Shown here one piece after another: positions 1 through 7,380 of a DNA stretch of 24,100 nt (position 1 is its first letter; each line of letters starts with the position of its first letter). Made by a program: the position numbers and the translations under genes. The stretch is from positions 1-24,100 of the forward strand of contig DATAEK010000361.1 of assembly GCA_036258055.1 (NCBI GenBank), read 5' to 3'. The notes beneath the pieces were generated by a model. That model was not told the DNA's origin, searched no databases, and worked only from the letters and a program-made list of their open reading frames with translations. Source of the DNA: DATAEK01 sp036258055 (GTDB lineage: Bacteria > Acidobacteriota > Vicinamibacteria > Vicinamibacterales > 2-12-FULL-66-21).

Positions 1-1414
1 CGACGAAGACGTTGCTGGAGCGCGGACGTGCGCGGCGCGGGCGCACGACGTGCAGCGCCGGGGCCAGGCCGAAGGCTATCGTCGCCAGTGCCGTCAGTCC
101 GACTGTGGCCGAGAGTACGCGGGCATCGAGACGCGGCTCCAGAAACGCTGGTGCGTCCACGGCCCGCAGCAGCAGCCGCCCAATCAGGACGCTGACCCAC
201 ATCCCCGCGGCCGCCCCGAGCGCGCCGAGCACACAGCTCTCGGTGAGCAATTGTCGCAGGATCCGGCGGCTGGTCGCACCGACCGCGACTCGGATGGCCA
301 TTTCCCGCTCCCGGGTCACAGCCCGTGAAAGCATCAGCGTGCCCAGGTTGGCGCACGTGGCCATAAGAAACAGCAGAAAGAAGGTCGCGACGACGGCGAT
401 TCCGGCTGCGGTTTTGCTGTTGAGCGGAAGGTAGTACCCGGCAGGCCCGGCGTCCAGCCACTCGCCCTCGACGGCGGCGTCCGGGTGGGCAGCTCGCAAC
501 GAGGCAGCGGTTACGCGCAACGCGTCCTCCGCTGAGTTTTCGCTCACGCCGGGCTTCAACCGGGCGAAGAACGCGATCGGGCTCTTGGCCTCATCGGTCA
601 GCGCCTTGCTTCCCGGAAACGCGACGGTCTGCCGCGAGATCGGCATCCACGCACCGGCGGGATACTCGCTGATCCCGACGAGCGTCTCGGCGGTCACGCC
701 GACCACCACGAAGAGATGGTCGTTGACGCGCACGGTGCGACCGACGATGGCTGGATCAGCACCAAAGCGATCGCGCCACACTCGCGAGCTGAGTACGATG
801 GCCGGCTCGGCATCGGCCGCATCGTCTTGCGCAGAATCGAGGATCCTTCCCAGACGTGCGGTTGCGCCGATCTCCTCGAGGTAGTTCGAGGTCACGAACT
901 GCACGGTCTCGTGGCGTGTGGGATCGTCGCCGAGGGTCACGTCGCCGGCCATGATGCCCATCGCGGCGGCGAGTACCGTGTTGTGCTCCGCGTAGTAGGT
1001 CAGCGCGGCATACGAGAAGGAGGTACTGCTGCCTCGGAGCCCGCGCCGCGTGAACCGCACGAGCGTGTCCGGCTCCTTGACTGGCAGTGGCTTGAATGCG
1101 GCGGCGTCGAGAATCTGGATTCCCGCGAGGCTCACGCCGAGACCAATCGCCAGGACGGCGATCGCGGTGATGGTGAATACCGGCGAGCGACGAAGCAGGC
1201 GTTGCGCGAACGTCAGATCCTGGAGGAGCCGATCGAGCCACGACCAGCCCCACACGTCGTGTGAGTCCTCGCGCAGCCGGCGTTCGTTGCCGAAGGATGG
1301 CTCATCCTCCAGCTTCATGGCCTGGTGGGCGGCCATCTCTTCGCGCAGCTCTCGATCGAAACGGGACCGGTGCGTCAGATATTGGAGACGCCGCCACAGT
1401 TCGCCGGCAGACAT
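1..1414 (-). CDS. ADOP-type ABC transporter permease (MacB/FtsX family), partial
   Basis: Reading the minus strand from the ATG at 1414 gives an open frame of about 470 codons that runs off the left edge, so the C-terminal half is missing. The protein starts MSAGELWRRLQYL, has a charged cytoplasmic N-terminal segment of about 65 residues (RFDRELREEMAAH), then a first membrane helix (VFTITAIAVLAIGLGV), a MacB-type periplasmic domain, and a helix followed by TREREMAIRVAVGATSRRI, the hallmark of FtsX-like permeases. This architecture, next to a PadR gene, matches the acidobacterial duplicated orphan permease (ADOP) family. The start codon lies 4 nt after the PadR stop without a clear Shine-Dalgarno, which suggests translational coupling. 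No ATPase gene is adjacent. The substrate cannot be told from sequence; MacB relatives act in efflux or lipoprotein/envelope transport. Confidence 0.9.
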   Translation of the reverse strand, partial: MSAGELWRRLQYLTHRSRFDRELREEMAAHQAMKLEDEPSFGNERRLREDSHDVWGWSWLDRLLQDLTFAQRLLRRSPVFTITAIAVLAIGLGVSLAGIQILDAAAFKPLPVKEPDTLVRFTRRGLRGSSTSFSYAALTYYAEHNTVLAAAMGIMAGDVTLGDDPTRHETVQFVTSNYLEEIGATARLGRILDSAQDDAADAEPAIVLSSRVWRDRFGADPAIVGRTVRVNDHLFVVVGVTAETLVGISEYPAGAWMPISRQTVAFPGSKALTDEAKSPIAFFARLKPGVSENSAEDALRVTAASLRAAHPDAAVEGEWLDAGPAGYYLPLNSKTAAGIAVVATFFLLFLMATCANLGTLMLSRAVTREREMAIRVAVGATSRRILRQLLTESCVLGALGAAAGMWVSVLIGRLLLRAVDAPAFLEPRLDARVLSATVGLTALATIAFGLAPALHVVRPRRARPRSSNVFV

Positions 1415-1418
1415 CGCG

Positions 1419-1745
1419 TCAGGCCGTTCGCAGGACGGTCCGAATCGCCGCCGCCGTGCGTTCGTAGTCGGCGATTTCGGCATCGAGTTGACGGCGGCCC
1501 GCGGGCGTGAGGCGGTAGACGCGTACGCGCCGGTTGGTGTCCGACGTGACCCATTCAGCGCGCGCCCAGCCTTTCAGCAGGGTCCGCTGCAGCGCCGGGT
1601 ACAGCGATCCTTCTTCAATCTGGAGCACGTCGCTCGAGAGCTGGTGCAGGCGTTGCGCGATCGCGTATCCGTGCAGCGGGCCCGCTTGGAGGACGCGCAG
1701 GACGAGCATCACGAGCGTACCGGGCGGGAGCGATCCATCAGGCAT
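1419..1745 (-). CDS. PadR family transcriptional regulator
   Basis: This 108-residue protein is the usual length of short (subfamily s1/s2-like) PadR regulators. It shows the family pattern: LVMLVLRVLQAGPLHGYAIAQRL in the winged-helix N-terminus, then EEGSLYPALQRTLLKGW as recognition helix and wing, then RVRVYRLTPAGRRQL, and a short C-terminal dimerisation helix. The ATG at 1745 is the first possible start: an in-frame TAA lies seven codons upstream, inside the predicted -10 region. The permease gene follows after 4 nt, so the two are one operon, the common arrangement for ADOP permeases. PadR proteins usually repress their own operon and respond to a small ligand; the palindrome over the start codon fits autorepression (inference). 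Confidence 0.93.
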   Translation of the reverse strand: MPDGSLPPGTLVMLVLRVLQAGPLHGYAIAQRLHQLSSDVLQIEEGSLYPALQRTLLKGWARAEWVTSDTNRRVRVYRLTPAGRRQLDAEIADYERTAAAIRTVLRTA

Positions 1746-1759
1746 AGTCAGGCTATGCC
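1741..1759. promoter_or_regulatory. Palindromic candidate operator over the padR start
   Basis: GGCATAG and CTATGCC are perfect 7-bp inverted arms around a 5-nt centre. The palindrome covers the predicted transcription start and contains the PadR start codon at 1745-1743. A bound dimer here would block initiation, so it is a good candidate for an autoregulatory PadR site. It is not the ATGT-N8-ACAT form reported for some PadR proteins, so assignment to PadR is inference. Confidence 0.5.
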
Positions 1760-1789
1760 TACCTTATCTGTGCCTGAAAACGATGTCAA
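1754..1789 (-). promoter_or_regulatory. Sigma-70-type promoter of the padR-permease operon
   Basis: On the minus strand a perfect TTGACA (1789-1784) is followed by exactly 17 nt and then TAAGGT (1766-1761) as a -10 hexamer. Transcription would start near 1754, only about 9 nt before the PadR ATG, so the messenger would be almost leaderless. There is no Shine-Dalgarno at normal distance, which agrees with that. Confidence 0.65.
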
Positions 1790-1827
1790 CGATCACTCAC
1801 GCCGACCGACGCGCCAGCGCGACGGGG

Positions 1828-1833
1828 TATACT
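1828..1833 (+). promoter_or_regulatory. Candidate -10 element of the STAS gene
   Basis: TATACT stands alone in a GC-rich stretch 31 nt before the STAS start codon, in the divergent gap shared with padR. No good -35 is visible 17 nt upstream (ACCGAC), so it would be a weak or activator-dependent promoter. Confidence 0.35.
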
Positions 1834-1864
1834 GCCCGTCGATCGCATCGACCGCGCGACACCG

Positions 1865-2260
1865 ATGTTCGACTGGAGGATCCACACGGGTGTCATGCAC
1901 TGGACCGAAATCACGCAACGTCTCTCCGGTCCGATTGTGGTGATGGACCTGCGTGGAGTGCTGACGCTCTCCGAGGAGGATCGGCGTCTTCTGCCGGCGA
2001 TTGCGGGGCTGATCGACCAAGGCCGGCGCGCGTTCCTGTTGAACCTGCGACATCTGTCCTACATCGACAGCCCGGGCATCGGCGAAATCGTCGGCGCCTA
2101 CACGCGCGTCACTCGCCAGGGTGGCACCCTGAAACTGTGCAACGCGTCACCGCGTGTGATGGAAGTGCTTCGGGCAACCAACCTCGACGGCGTGCTCGAG
2201 AGTTTCGAAGACGAAGCGGGTGCCTTGCGCGCAATGACGCGCACCAACCTCGACGGCTGA
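1865..2260 (+). CDS. STAS domain protein, anti-sigma-factor antagonist type
   Basis: The 131-residue product is a single STAS domain of SpoIIAA/RsbV size. The conserved core reads VVMDLRGVLTL, then FLLNLRHLSYIDSPGIGEIV, where S69 in DSPG matches the serine that partner kinases phosphorylate in anti-anti-sigma factors, and then GGTLKLCN. Such proteins release a sigma factor by binding its anti-sigma kinase when unphosphorylated. No kinase, phosphatase or sigma factor gene is nearby, so the partner must be elsewhere. The first ATG is used here; the ATG at 1895 (MHWTEITQRL) is equally possible, since neither has a well-placed Shine-Dalgarno and the domain starts just after it. It diverges from padR across about 120 bp. 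Confidence 0.88.
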   Translation: MFDWRIHTGVMHWTEITQRLSGPIVVMDLRGVLTLSEEDRRLLPAIAGLIDQGRRAFLLNLRHLSYIDSPGIGEIVGAYTRVTRQGGTLKLCNASPRVMEVLRATNLDGVLESFEDEAGALRAMTRTNLDG

Positions 2261-2402
2261 GTGTCATCCTGCGCTGCGCTCACCCTCGTCCGATCCGGCC
2301 CTTAGTTCATCTGTAAAAACGGCTCAGACGCGCAAGAACTGCCCCCCTGTGTGATTTCCTGACTGAACGGTTCCCTGGAACTCCGGATTTCGGCGACTTC
2401 CG

Positions 2403-2418
2403 TGGCCTTGTGCTTGCA
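2403..2418 (+). promoter_or_regulatory. Sigma-54-like promoter (-24/-12)
   Basis: TGGCCTTGTGCTTGCA has the invariant GG and GC separated by 10 nt plus the flanking TGGC and TTGCA bases of the sigma-54 consensus (TGGCACG-N4-TTGCW). It lies in a non-coding gap in the right orientation, about 100 nt before the secreted protein gene. Predicted start is near 2430. A 12-bp near-palindrome, GTTCC-CT-GGAAC, sits at 2370-2381 upstream; no enhancer site can be assigned. Confidence 0.42.
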
Positions 2419-2516
2419 CTAGTGGCAATGAATCGCCCGACGCCAGCGTCAGGCTTCAACCGCGGAACAATCAGAACGACGGGAACGATAAAAACTCTGC
2501 CCTTGGAGGGATTGAT

Positions 2517-2984
2517 ATGACACGAACAGCACTGTGTGGAGCGATATTCTCGGCCGCGCTGGCCGTTGGCGTTTCGGCTCAGACGCCCGCCGGCCAGGCG
2601 GGTGCGATGCAGGACAAGCAGGCCCCGAAGGCCGGCGCCATCACCGTGACGGGTTGTCTTGCTCCGGATACCGGCGCCGCCGCCAGCGCGACGGGAACCA
2701 CCGGTACGAGCGGAACCAAAAGCGAGGGGTACATCCTCAAGAACGTGACGGCGAGCCCGGCCGGGGCGGCGGCTTCCGCCAGCCCGACTGCGAGCGAGTA
2801 CGTGCTGACGGGCGGCAATAAGGCCGACCTGAAGAAGTACGAAAACAGCAAGGTCGAGATCAAGGGACGTGTTGAAGACAGCAAGGCGCCGAAGAGCGCG
2901 CCCAGCGGCGCCGCCGCCGGCCCGGAGTCGCCGCGGCTGCACGTCGACTCGGTGAAGCAGATTGCGGCTAGCTGTTCCAACTAG
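2517..2984 (+). CDS. Small secreted protein of unknown function
   Basis: I do not recognise a named family. The 155-residue product starts with a clear signal peptide (hydrophobic core to about residue 20, cleavage likely after VSA at 21). The mature part contains ITVTGCLAPD (C47), a Gly/Ala/Ser/Thr-rich low-complexity stretch (52-92), YVLTGGNKADLKKYENSKVEIKG (95-117), another Ala/Pro/Ser stretch, and a terminal Cys (C153). The pattern of short beta segments around 'VTGCL', 'YxLTG' and 'KVEIKGRV' suggests a small OB-like or beta-sandwich exported protein; two cysteines could pair. The GGAGG at 2506-2510 gives a strong ribosome-binding site. A sigma-54-like promoter precedes it and a strong terminator follows directly, so it is monocistronic. 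Confidence 0.82.
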   Translation: MTRTALCGAIFSAALAVGVSAQTPAGQAGAMQDKQAPKAGAITVTGCLAPDTGAAASATGTTGTSGTKSEGYILKNVTASPAGAAASASPTASEYVLTGGNKADLKKYENSKVEIKGRVEDSKAPKSAPSGAAAGPESPRLHVDSVKQIAASCSN

Positions 2985-2999
2985 GACGGCATAGCCGGG

Positions 3000-3038
3000 G
3001 ACGGGCCGGTGGACCTCCTCCGCCGGCCCGTCGTTTCT
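3000..3038 (+). terminator. Rho-independent terminator after the secreted protein
   Basis: A 10-bp perfect stem, GACGGGCCGG with CCGGCCCGTC, extends inward by four more pairs (one G-U) to 3013/3019 with a CCTCC loop, followed by GTTTCTT. It starts 15 nt after the stop at 2984. The converging GNAT gene stops at 3039, so the hairpin also sits just behind that gene, although there is no T-run in that direction. Confidence 0.8.
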
Positions 3039-3530
3039 TCAGGCAGCCCCGTCAGCGGCAGTTCTCACCAGCATCTTCCGCATCACTACGAAGTGACACA
3101 CGCGGCTCGTTCTCGCGGTGTCGGGAAACGGTCGCTCTCCTGATTCGCGGTAGCCCAGCTTCCGATAGAAAGGCGGCAGTTCCGTCCGGAGGTTGACCAC
3201 TTCGATTTCAATCTCCGTGCAGCCGTGACTGCGACAGTACTCCTCGGCGGCAACGGCCAGCGCCCGCCCCAATCCGCGCCCCTGGCTTCCCGGTGAAACC
3301 GACAGCATCCCCATGAAGCCGCTGGTGCCGTCAACCGACACGAACACACATCCCACCAGCACGCCAGGTTCTGATTCGAGGATCAGAAACCGGCCCCACT
3401 GCAGCCGCGCGCGCAGATCGCTGCCGTCGGTGCGATCGCCTGCCACGAAGAACTGTTCGACTTCGTAGGCGGCGTTGATCAACCGGACCAGGCCGTCGAC
3501 GTCTGCATCCGTCGCGATGCGAAGGTTCAT
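3039..3530 (-). CDS. GNAT family N-acetyltransferase
   Basis: This 163-residue protein has the length and order of a single GNAT domain: MNLRIATDADVDGLVRLINAAY at the N-terminus, a beta-strand pair around VLVGCVFVSVDG, then MLSVSPGSQGRGLGRAL with the acetyl-CoA pyrophosphate loop Q83-G-R-G-L-G88, and a C-terminal IEIEVVN...FYRKLGYRESGE. Members transfer acetyl from acetyl-CoA to amines; the substrate is not predictable. The C-terminal FYRKLGY is the usual position of a catalytic or CoA-contacting tyrosine. It begins 19 nt after the phosphatase stop, so the two are probably cotranscribed on the minus strand. It ends just before the hairpin terminator of the converging gene. Confidence 0.9.
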   Translation of the reverse strand: MNLRIATDADVDGLVRLINAAYEVEQFFVAGDRTDGSDLRARLQWGRFLILESEPGVLVGCVFVSVDGTSGFMGMLSVSPGSQGRGLGRALAVAAEEYCRSHGCTEIEIEVVNLRTELPPFYRKLGYRESGERPFPDTARTSRVCHFVVMRKMLVRTAADGAA

Positions 3531-3549
3531 GGACTGAGGCGCGCGAGCG

Positions 3550-4755
3550 CTACTGCTTGCCCTCGCTGAGGACCTCGCGCTCGGTCGTGTAGATCGCCGT
3601 GATGCGAGCCCCCTGCATTTCCAGCGCGGAGGCGCGGCCTCCCTTGAAAAACGTGGACAGCATACCCGTGTCGATCGGAAACACCATGCCGCCGAAGTGA
3701 GACGTGATCCGTCCCGGAAGCTGCGGCGTGTGGCCGATGACGAAGCGCTTTACCCCGAACCTCTGCGTGAGCGCAGCCACGGTCGAGTCGTTGTCGGGAG
3801 ACGTCCACTGCGCCAGGCCGCGAAACCAGAGCGGCCCGTTCGGGGCGATCAATGGCGAGGTGTTTAAGCGTGTCAACTCGTCGAGATGGTTCACATATTC
3901 GGTCGTGACGCCGTCACCGGGTGACTGCCCTTGCTTGAGAGCAGCCGCGATTCGCTGCAGTTCGGCGCCGGCGACCGCGAGCGTTTCCTTGAGCGTGAAA
4001 AACGGTCGGATCAGGCCTTGCCGCGTCAGCATCTCGGACGTCTCGTCCCACGATCGGATCGCCTGCGCCACGTCCCGATTGACATCGTCGACGCTGCCGC
4101 TGATGTCAGGTGAGAGACCGGCGTGCATGAAGATCGTGTCGCCGAGTTTGAGCACCACCTTGCGATCGCGGAGCCACCGGCCGTACTTCCCGCGCGGGCC
4201 GAGTGCGTCCATGTATTCGACGAAGCCTGGCGGGTGTGCGGCCAGCCACTCGTCTTTGGGGATCTGCAGCTCGCCGACGGCAATTTTCTTCGCCGCGGAC
4301 GTGTACTCGTCGTACGCCTTCTGTCGTCGTTCCTCCGAGCGATCGTCGGCGAAGGTGGCCAGCGCGGCGGGCGACACGTCGCGCGTTTCGCGCAGGATGT
4401 TCATCGCTTCGTGATTGCCCATCAGGATCTCAGCGCGCCCGCCGGCCTTGCGAGCCTCGTCGTCGAGCGCCATCAGGAGATCCATGATCCGGCGAACGTC
4501 CGCGCCGCGATCGAGGTAGTCGCCGGTTTGCACGAAGGTCGTCGCGCCGCCGCTCCAATGCTGTGCGGCGTCAACCAGTCCTGCGGCCTGGAGAATGCCG
4601 ACCAGCGCATCACCGGCACCGTGGATGTCGGCGATGGCCACGACGCGTGACGTGGATGGATCCTGCGGCAGCCCGGTGCCCGATGCGAGGAGGGTCGCAG
4701 TGGCGGCAACGGCGAGTGACAGTGTTCGAGTGAGTTGTCGTAGACGCATCGCCAT
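3550..4755 (-). CDS. Exported Shewanella-like PPP-family metallophosphatase
   Basis: From the ATG at 4755 the product is 401 residues with a signal peptide (TLSLAVAATATLLASG). All PPP metal-site motifs are in order: ADIHG (D43, H45), GDYLDRG (78-84), GNHE (113-116), MHAGLSP (H211) and IGHTPQ (341-344). The PLWFRG segment (309-313) and the long insert between GNHE and HAG are typical of the Shelphs branch of PPP phosphatases. These hydrolyse phosphoesters, often phosphotyrosine, with two metal ions. The signal peptide implies periplasmic action. An open frame continues upstream to 4890 but that part would overlap the divergent gene and lacks a signal peptide, so I reject it; the ATG at 4749 is also possible. 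The GNAT gene follows 19 nt downstream. Confidence 0.88.
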   Translation of the reverse strand: MAMRLRQLTRTLSLAVAATATLLASGTGLPQDPSTSRVVAIADIHGAGDALVGILQAAGLVDAAQHWSGGATTFVQTGDYLDRGADVRRIMDLLMALDDEARKAGGRAEILMGNHEAMNILRETRDVSPAALATFADDRSEERRQKAYDEYTSAAKKIAVGELQIPKDEWLAAHPPGFVEYMDALGPRGKYGRWLRDRKVVLKLGDTIFMHAGLSPDISGSVDDVNRDVAQAIRSWDETSEMLTRQGLIRPFFTLKETLAVAGAELQRIAAALKQGQSPGDGVTTEYVNHLDELTRLNTSPLIAPNGPLWFRGLAQWTSPDNDSTVAALTQRFGVKRFVIGHTPQLPGRITSHFGGMVFPIDTGMLSTFFKGGRASALEMQGARITAIYTTEREVLSEGKQ

Positions 4756-4826
4756 GGATGATACCCCGCTCGGCGGCCGTGCGTGATAGCATCCGAGGAT
4801 CCGTCCACGATGAAAGGGATCCCTGA

Positions 4827-7244
4827 ATGAGGCCGCGTCGGTACCTGCCCGCGCTGCTGCTGTTGTTCGTCTGCAGCGGCTGTGCCGCATTGATCTACGA
4901 AGTCGTCTGGTTTCAGCTGCTCCAGCTGGTCATCGGGTCCTCAGCGGTTTCGCTTGGCGTCCTGCTGGGCACGTTCATGGGCGGCATGTGCCTCGGCAGC
5001 CTTTTCCTGCCTCGGGTCATCAGCGCTCAACAGCATCCGCTCCGCGTGTATGCGTGGCTCGAGCTGGGGATCGGCATATTCGGGATCCTGATTCTCTTCG
5101 GCATGCCGCTCGTCAGCGGCGTGTACTCCGCCTGGGCTGGCTCAGGGATCACGGGAATCATCCTGCGCGGCGTGGCCGCGGGGATTTGCCTCCTGCCGCC
5201 CACGATGCTGATGGGCGCGACGTTGCCGGCGATGTCGCGCTGGGTGAAAGCGACGCCGGATGGCGTCTCCTGGCTCGGCTTCTTTTATGGTGGTAACACG
5301 GCCGGCGCGGTCATCGGAAGTTTGCTCGCCGGATTCTATCTGCTGCGGCTCCACGACACGTTGTTCGCGACATTTGCCGCCGTCGCCTTGAACGTCCTGG
5401 TGGCGGTCATCGCGCTGATCGTCGCACGCACGACCCCGTACGATGGGCGAGAGAGCGTGCCGGCGACGACGGCGACAGCGGCGCCAGGCGCCTGGGCGGT
5501 CTACCTCGCGATCGCGCTCTCGGGGATGACCGCGCTTGCAGCCGAAGTGATCTGGACGCGTCTTTTGTCGTTGCTCTTCGGCGCCACGGTCTACACGTTT
5601 TCGTTGATCCTCGCGGTGTTCCTGCTCGGCATCGGCATCGGCAGCAGCGTCGGCTCCGCGCTGTCGCGCGGCTCGGTTCGCCCGCGCGTGGCCCTGGGAT
5701 GGTGCCAGATGGCGCTCTGCGGCGCGATCGCCTGGACCGCGTACATGCTGGCGGACTCGCTGCCGTTCTGGCCGATCAACCCCTCGCTCGCCACGAGCCC
5801 GTGGTTCAACTTTCAACTCGATCTCGCGCGCTGTCTGTGGGCAGTGCTCCCGCCCGCGATTCTGTGGGGCGCCAGCTTTCCGCTCGCGCTCGCCGCGGTC
5901 GCCTCTGAAGGTCAGGACCCGGCGCGCCTGGTGGGCGGCGTGTACGCCGCCAACACCGTCGGCGCGATCCTCGGCTCGGTCGGCGGCAGCCTGCTGCTCG
6001 TGACGTGGCTTGGCAGTCAGCACGCCCAACAGGCGCTCATCATCGTGGCGGGGCTCTCCGCGCTGCTGATGCTGGAGCCGGTGCCGACATCCGACAGCGG
6101 AGCGCCCAGATCTCAGCTCGCCGGCACGATCCCGATCGTGGCCGCCGCAGTCATCGCCGCGCTCCTCGCTCGCAACGTCCCGCCCGTGCCGCCGATTCTC
6201 GTGGCCTACGGCCGATATGCGGCCACTCGCATCGGGCAAGCCGACATCATCTATATGGGCGAGGGGTGGAACGCGTCGGTGGCGGTGTCACGGCTGCCTG
6301 GCGGCGTGTTGAACTATCACAACGCCGGCAAGGTCCAGGCGTCGAGCGAGCCGCAGGACATGCGGCTGCAGCGAATGCTCGGACATCTGACGACCCTCAT
6401 CCCGACGGATCCCAAACGCGTGCTCGTGATCGGCTGCGGCGCAGGCGTGACTGCCGGCGCCGCGTCGATCGATCCGAAAGTGGAGCAGTTGACCATCGCC
6501 GAGATCGAACCGCTCGTGCCGCGTGTGGTCTCGACGTATTTCGCGGAACACAACTTCGACGTCGTTCGCAATCCCAAGACCCGCGTGCAACTCGACGACG
6601 CGCGGCACTACCTGCAGACGACCAAGGAAAAGTTCGACGCGATCACGTCCGATCCGCTGGACCCGTGGGTGAAGGGCGCGGCGATGCTCTATACGCGCGA
6701 GTTCTTCGAGTTGGCGAAGTCACACCTCAACCCCGGCGGCGCCGTCACGCTCTTCGTTCAGCTCTACGAGAGCAACACCGAGGCGGTGAAGAGCGAGATC
6801 GCGACGTTCATGGAGGCGTTTCCGAACGGGGTCGTCTGGGGCAACACGCAGGAGGGCCGCGGGTACGACCTCGTGCTGCTCGGCCAGGTGGAGCCGTCGC
6901 ATATCGACGTCGATGCCATTCAGCAACGGCTTCAGCAGCCCGAGTACGCGCAGGTCCGGTATTCGCTCAGCCAGATCGGGATGAACTCGGCGGTCGATCT
7001 GTTCTCGACGTTTGCGGGAACCGCGTCCGATCTCAGGCCCTGGCTGCAGGACGCCAACATCAACCGCGATCGGAACCTGCGACTCCAGTACCTCGCCGGC
7101 CTGGGGCTCAATCTCTATCAGAGCGACTCGATCTACGCGGACATGCTCAATTACGCCAGCCGCTATCCGGACAACCTGTTCGTCGCGTCCGACACCACGA
7201 CCGCGCTGCTGCGAGAGGGGATTCGGAGGCAGCAGGGGCGCTGA
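4827..7244 (+). CDS. Polytopic membrane protein fused to a spermidine-synthase-like domain
   Basis: The 805-residue product belongs to the 'fused MFS/spermidine synthase' group. Residues 1-450 hold about a dozen hydrophobic helices, arranged as two similar halves (each half repeats a segment like SGxxALxxEVxWxxLL...LGxFxxGxxxGS, near 15-55 and 235-275). Then follows an N-terminal synthase strand segment (NYHNAGKVQASSEPQDM, the NGK..AS..DM pattern) and a Rossmann domain with VLVIGCGAGVTAG near 530 binding the aminopropyl or methyl donor, DDARHYLQ, and SDPLDPW near 607 in place of the usual catalytic D-x-x-D-P. An extension of about 150 residues ends the protein. Whether it makes polyamines is unknown; the membrane fusion suggests synthesis coupled to transport or modification at the membrane. 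It starts 71 nt from the divergent phosphatase, with an AAGGGA ribosome-binding site. Confidence 0.87.
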   Translation: MRPRRYLPALLLLFVCSGCAALIYEVVWFQLLQLVIGSSAVSLGVLLGTFMGGMCLGSLFLPRVISAQQHPLRVYAWLELGIGIFGILILFGMPLVSGVYSAWAGSGITGIILRGVAAGICLLPPTMLMGATLPAMSRWVKATPDGVSWLGFFYGGNTAGAVIGSLLAGFYLLRLHDTLFATFAAVALNVLVAVIALIVARTTPYDGRESVPATTATAAPGAWAVYLAIALSGMTALAAEVIWTRLLSLLFGATVYTFSLILAVFLLGIGIGSSVGSALSRGSVRPRVALGWCQMALCGAIAWTAYMLADSLPFWPINPSLATSPWFNFQLDLARCLWAVLPPAILWGASFPLALAAVASEGQDPARLVGGVYAANTVGAILGSVGGSLLLVTWLGSQHAQQALIIVAGLSALLMLEPVPTSDSGAPRSQLAGTIPIVAAAVIAALLARNVPPVPPILVAYGRYAATRIGQADIIYMGEGWNASVAVSRLPGGVLNYHNAGKVQASSEPQDMRLQRMLGHLTTLIPTDPKRVLVIGCGAGVTAGAASIDPKVEQLTIAEIEPLVPRVVSTYFAEHNFDVVRNPKTRVQLDDARHYLQTTKEKFDAITSDPLDPWVKGAAMLYTREFFELAKSHLNPGGAVTLFVQLYESNTEAVKSEIATFMEAFPNGVVWGNTQEGRGYDLVLLGQVEPSHIDVDAIQQRLQQPEYAQVRYSLSQIGMNSAVDLFSTFAGTASDLRPWLQDANINRDRNLRLQYLAGLGLNLYQSDSIYADMLNYASRYPDNLFVASDTTTALLREGIRRQQGR

Positions 7245-7380
7245 CCGGCGCTTCGCGCCGGATGGTTAATGGAAAATGGCAAATGGTAAATGGGATTGGT
7301 AAATGGCCATTTGCCATACCATCTACCATCCCATTTGCCTTTTTCCATTCACCATTTGCCATCCGGCGCGAAGCGCCGGT
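7244..7380. repeat. 137-bp inverted-repeat element with GC hairpin ends and AAATGG heptads
   Basis: The ends, 7244-7265 and 7359-7380, are perfect 22-bp inverted copies. Each contains its own hairpin, CCGGCGC-TTC-GCGCCGG (7245-7261 and 7363-7379). Between them, 7266-7305 is a run of about 7-bp units of the form NAAATGG, and 7306-7358 is the near-complementary run of CCATTTN units, so the whole element can fold into one long imperfect hairpin. It fills the gap between two converging genes exactly: its first base is the last base of the TGA at 7242-7244 and its last base is part of the TAA of the ABC ATPase gene at 7382-7380. It may act as a bidirectional terminator. The form resembles paired REP or MITE-like dispersed repeats; other copies cannot be checked here. 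Confidence 0.85.

Noticed and set aside
4756..4890. N-terminal extension of the metallophosphatase
   Set aside because: It would overlap the start of the divergent membrane protein gene and would bury the signal peptide that begins at 4755.
5142..6239. Open frame of 365 codons on the minus strand inside the spermidine-synthase-like gene
   Set aside because: Antisense shadow; highly charged, no domain, and the sense strand encodes conserved membrane helices.
7266..7358. CRISPR-like array in the AAATGG heptads
   Set aside because: Units are only 7 bp, contiguous and mirrored, with no spacers and no cas genes.
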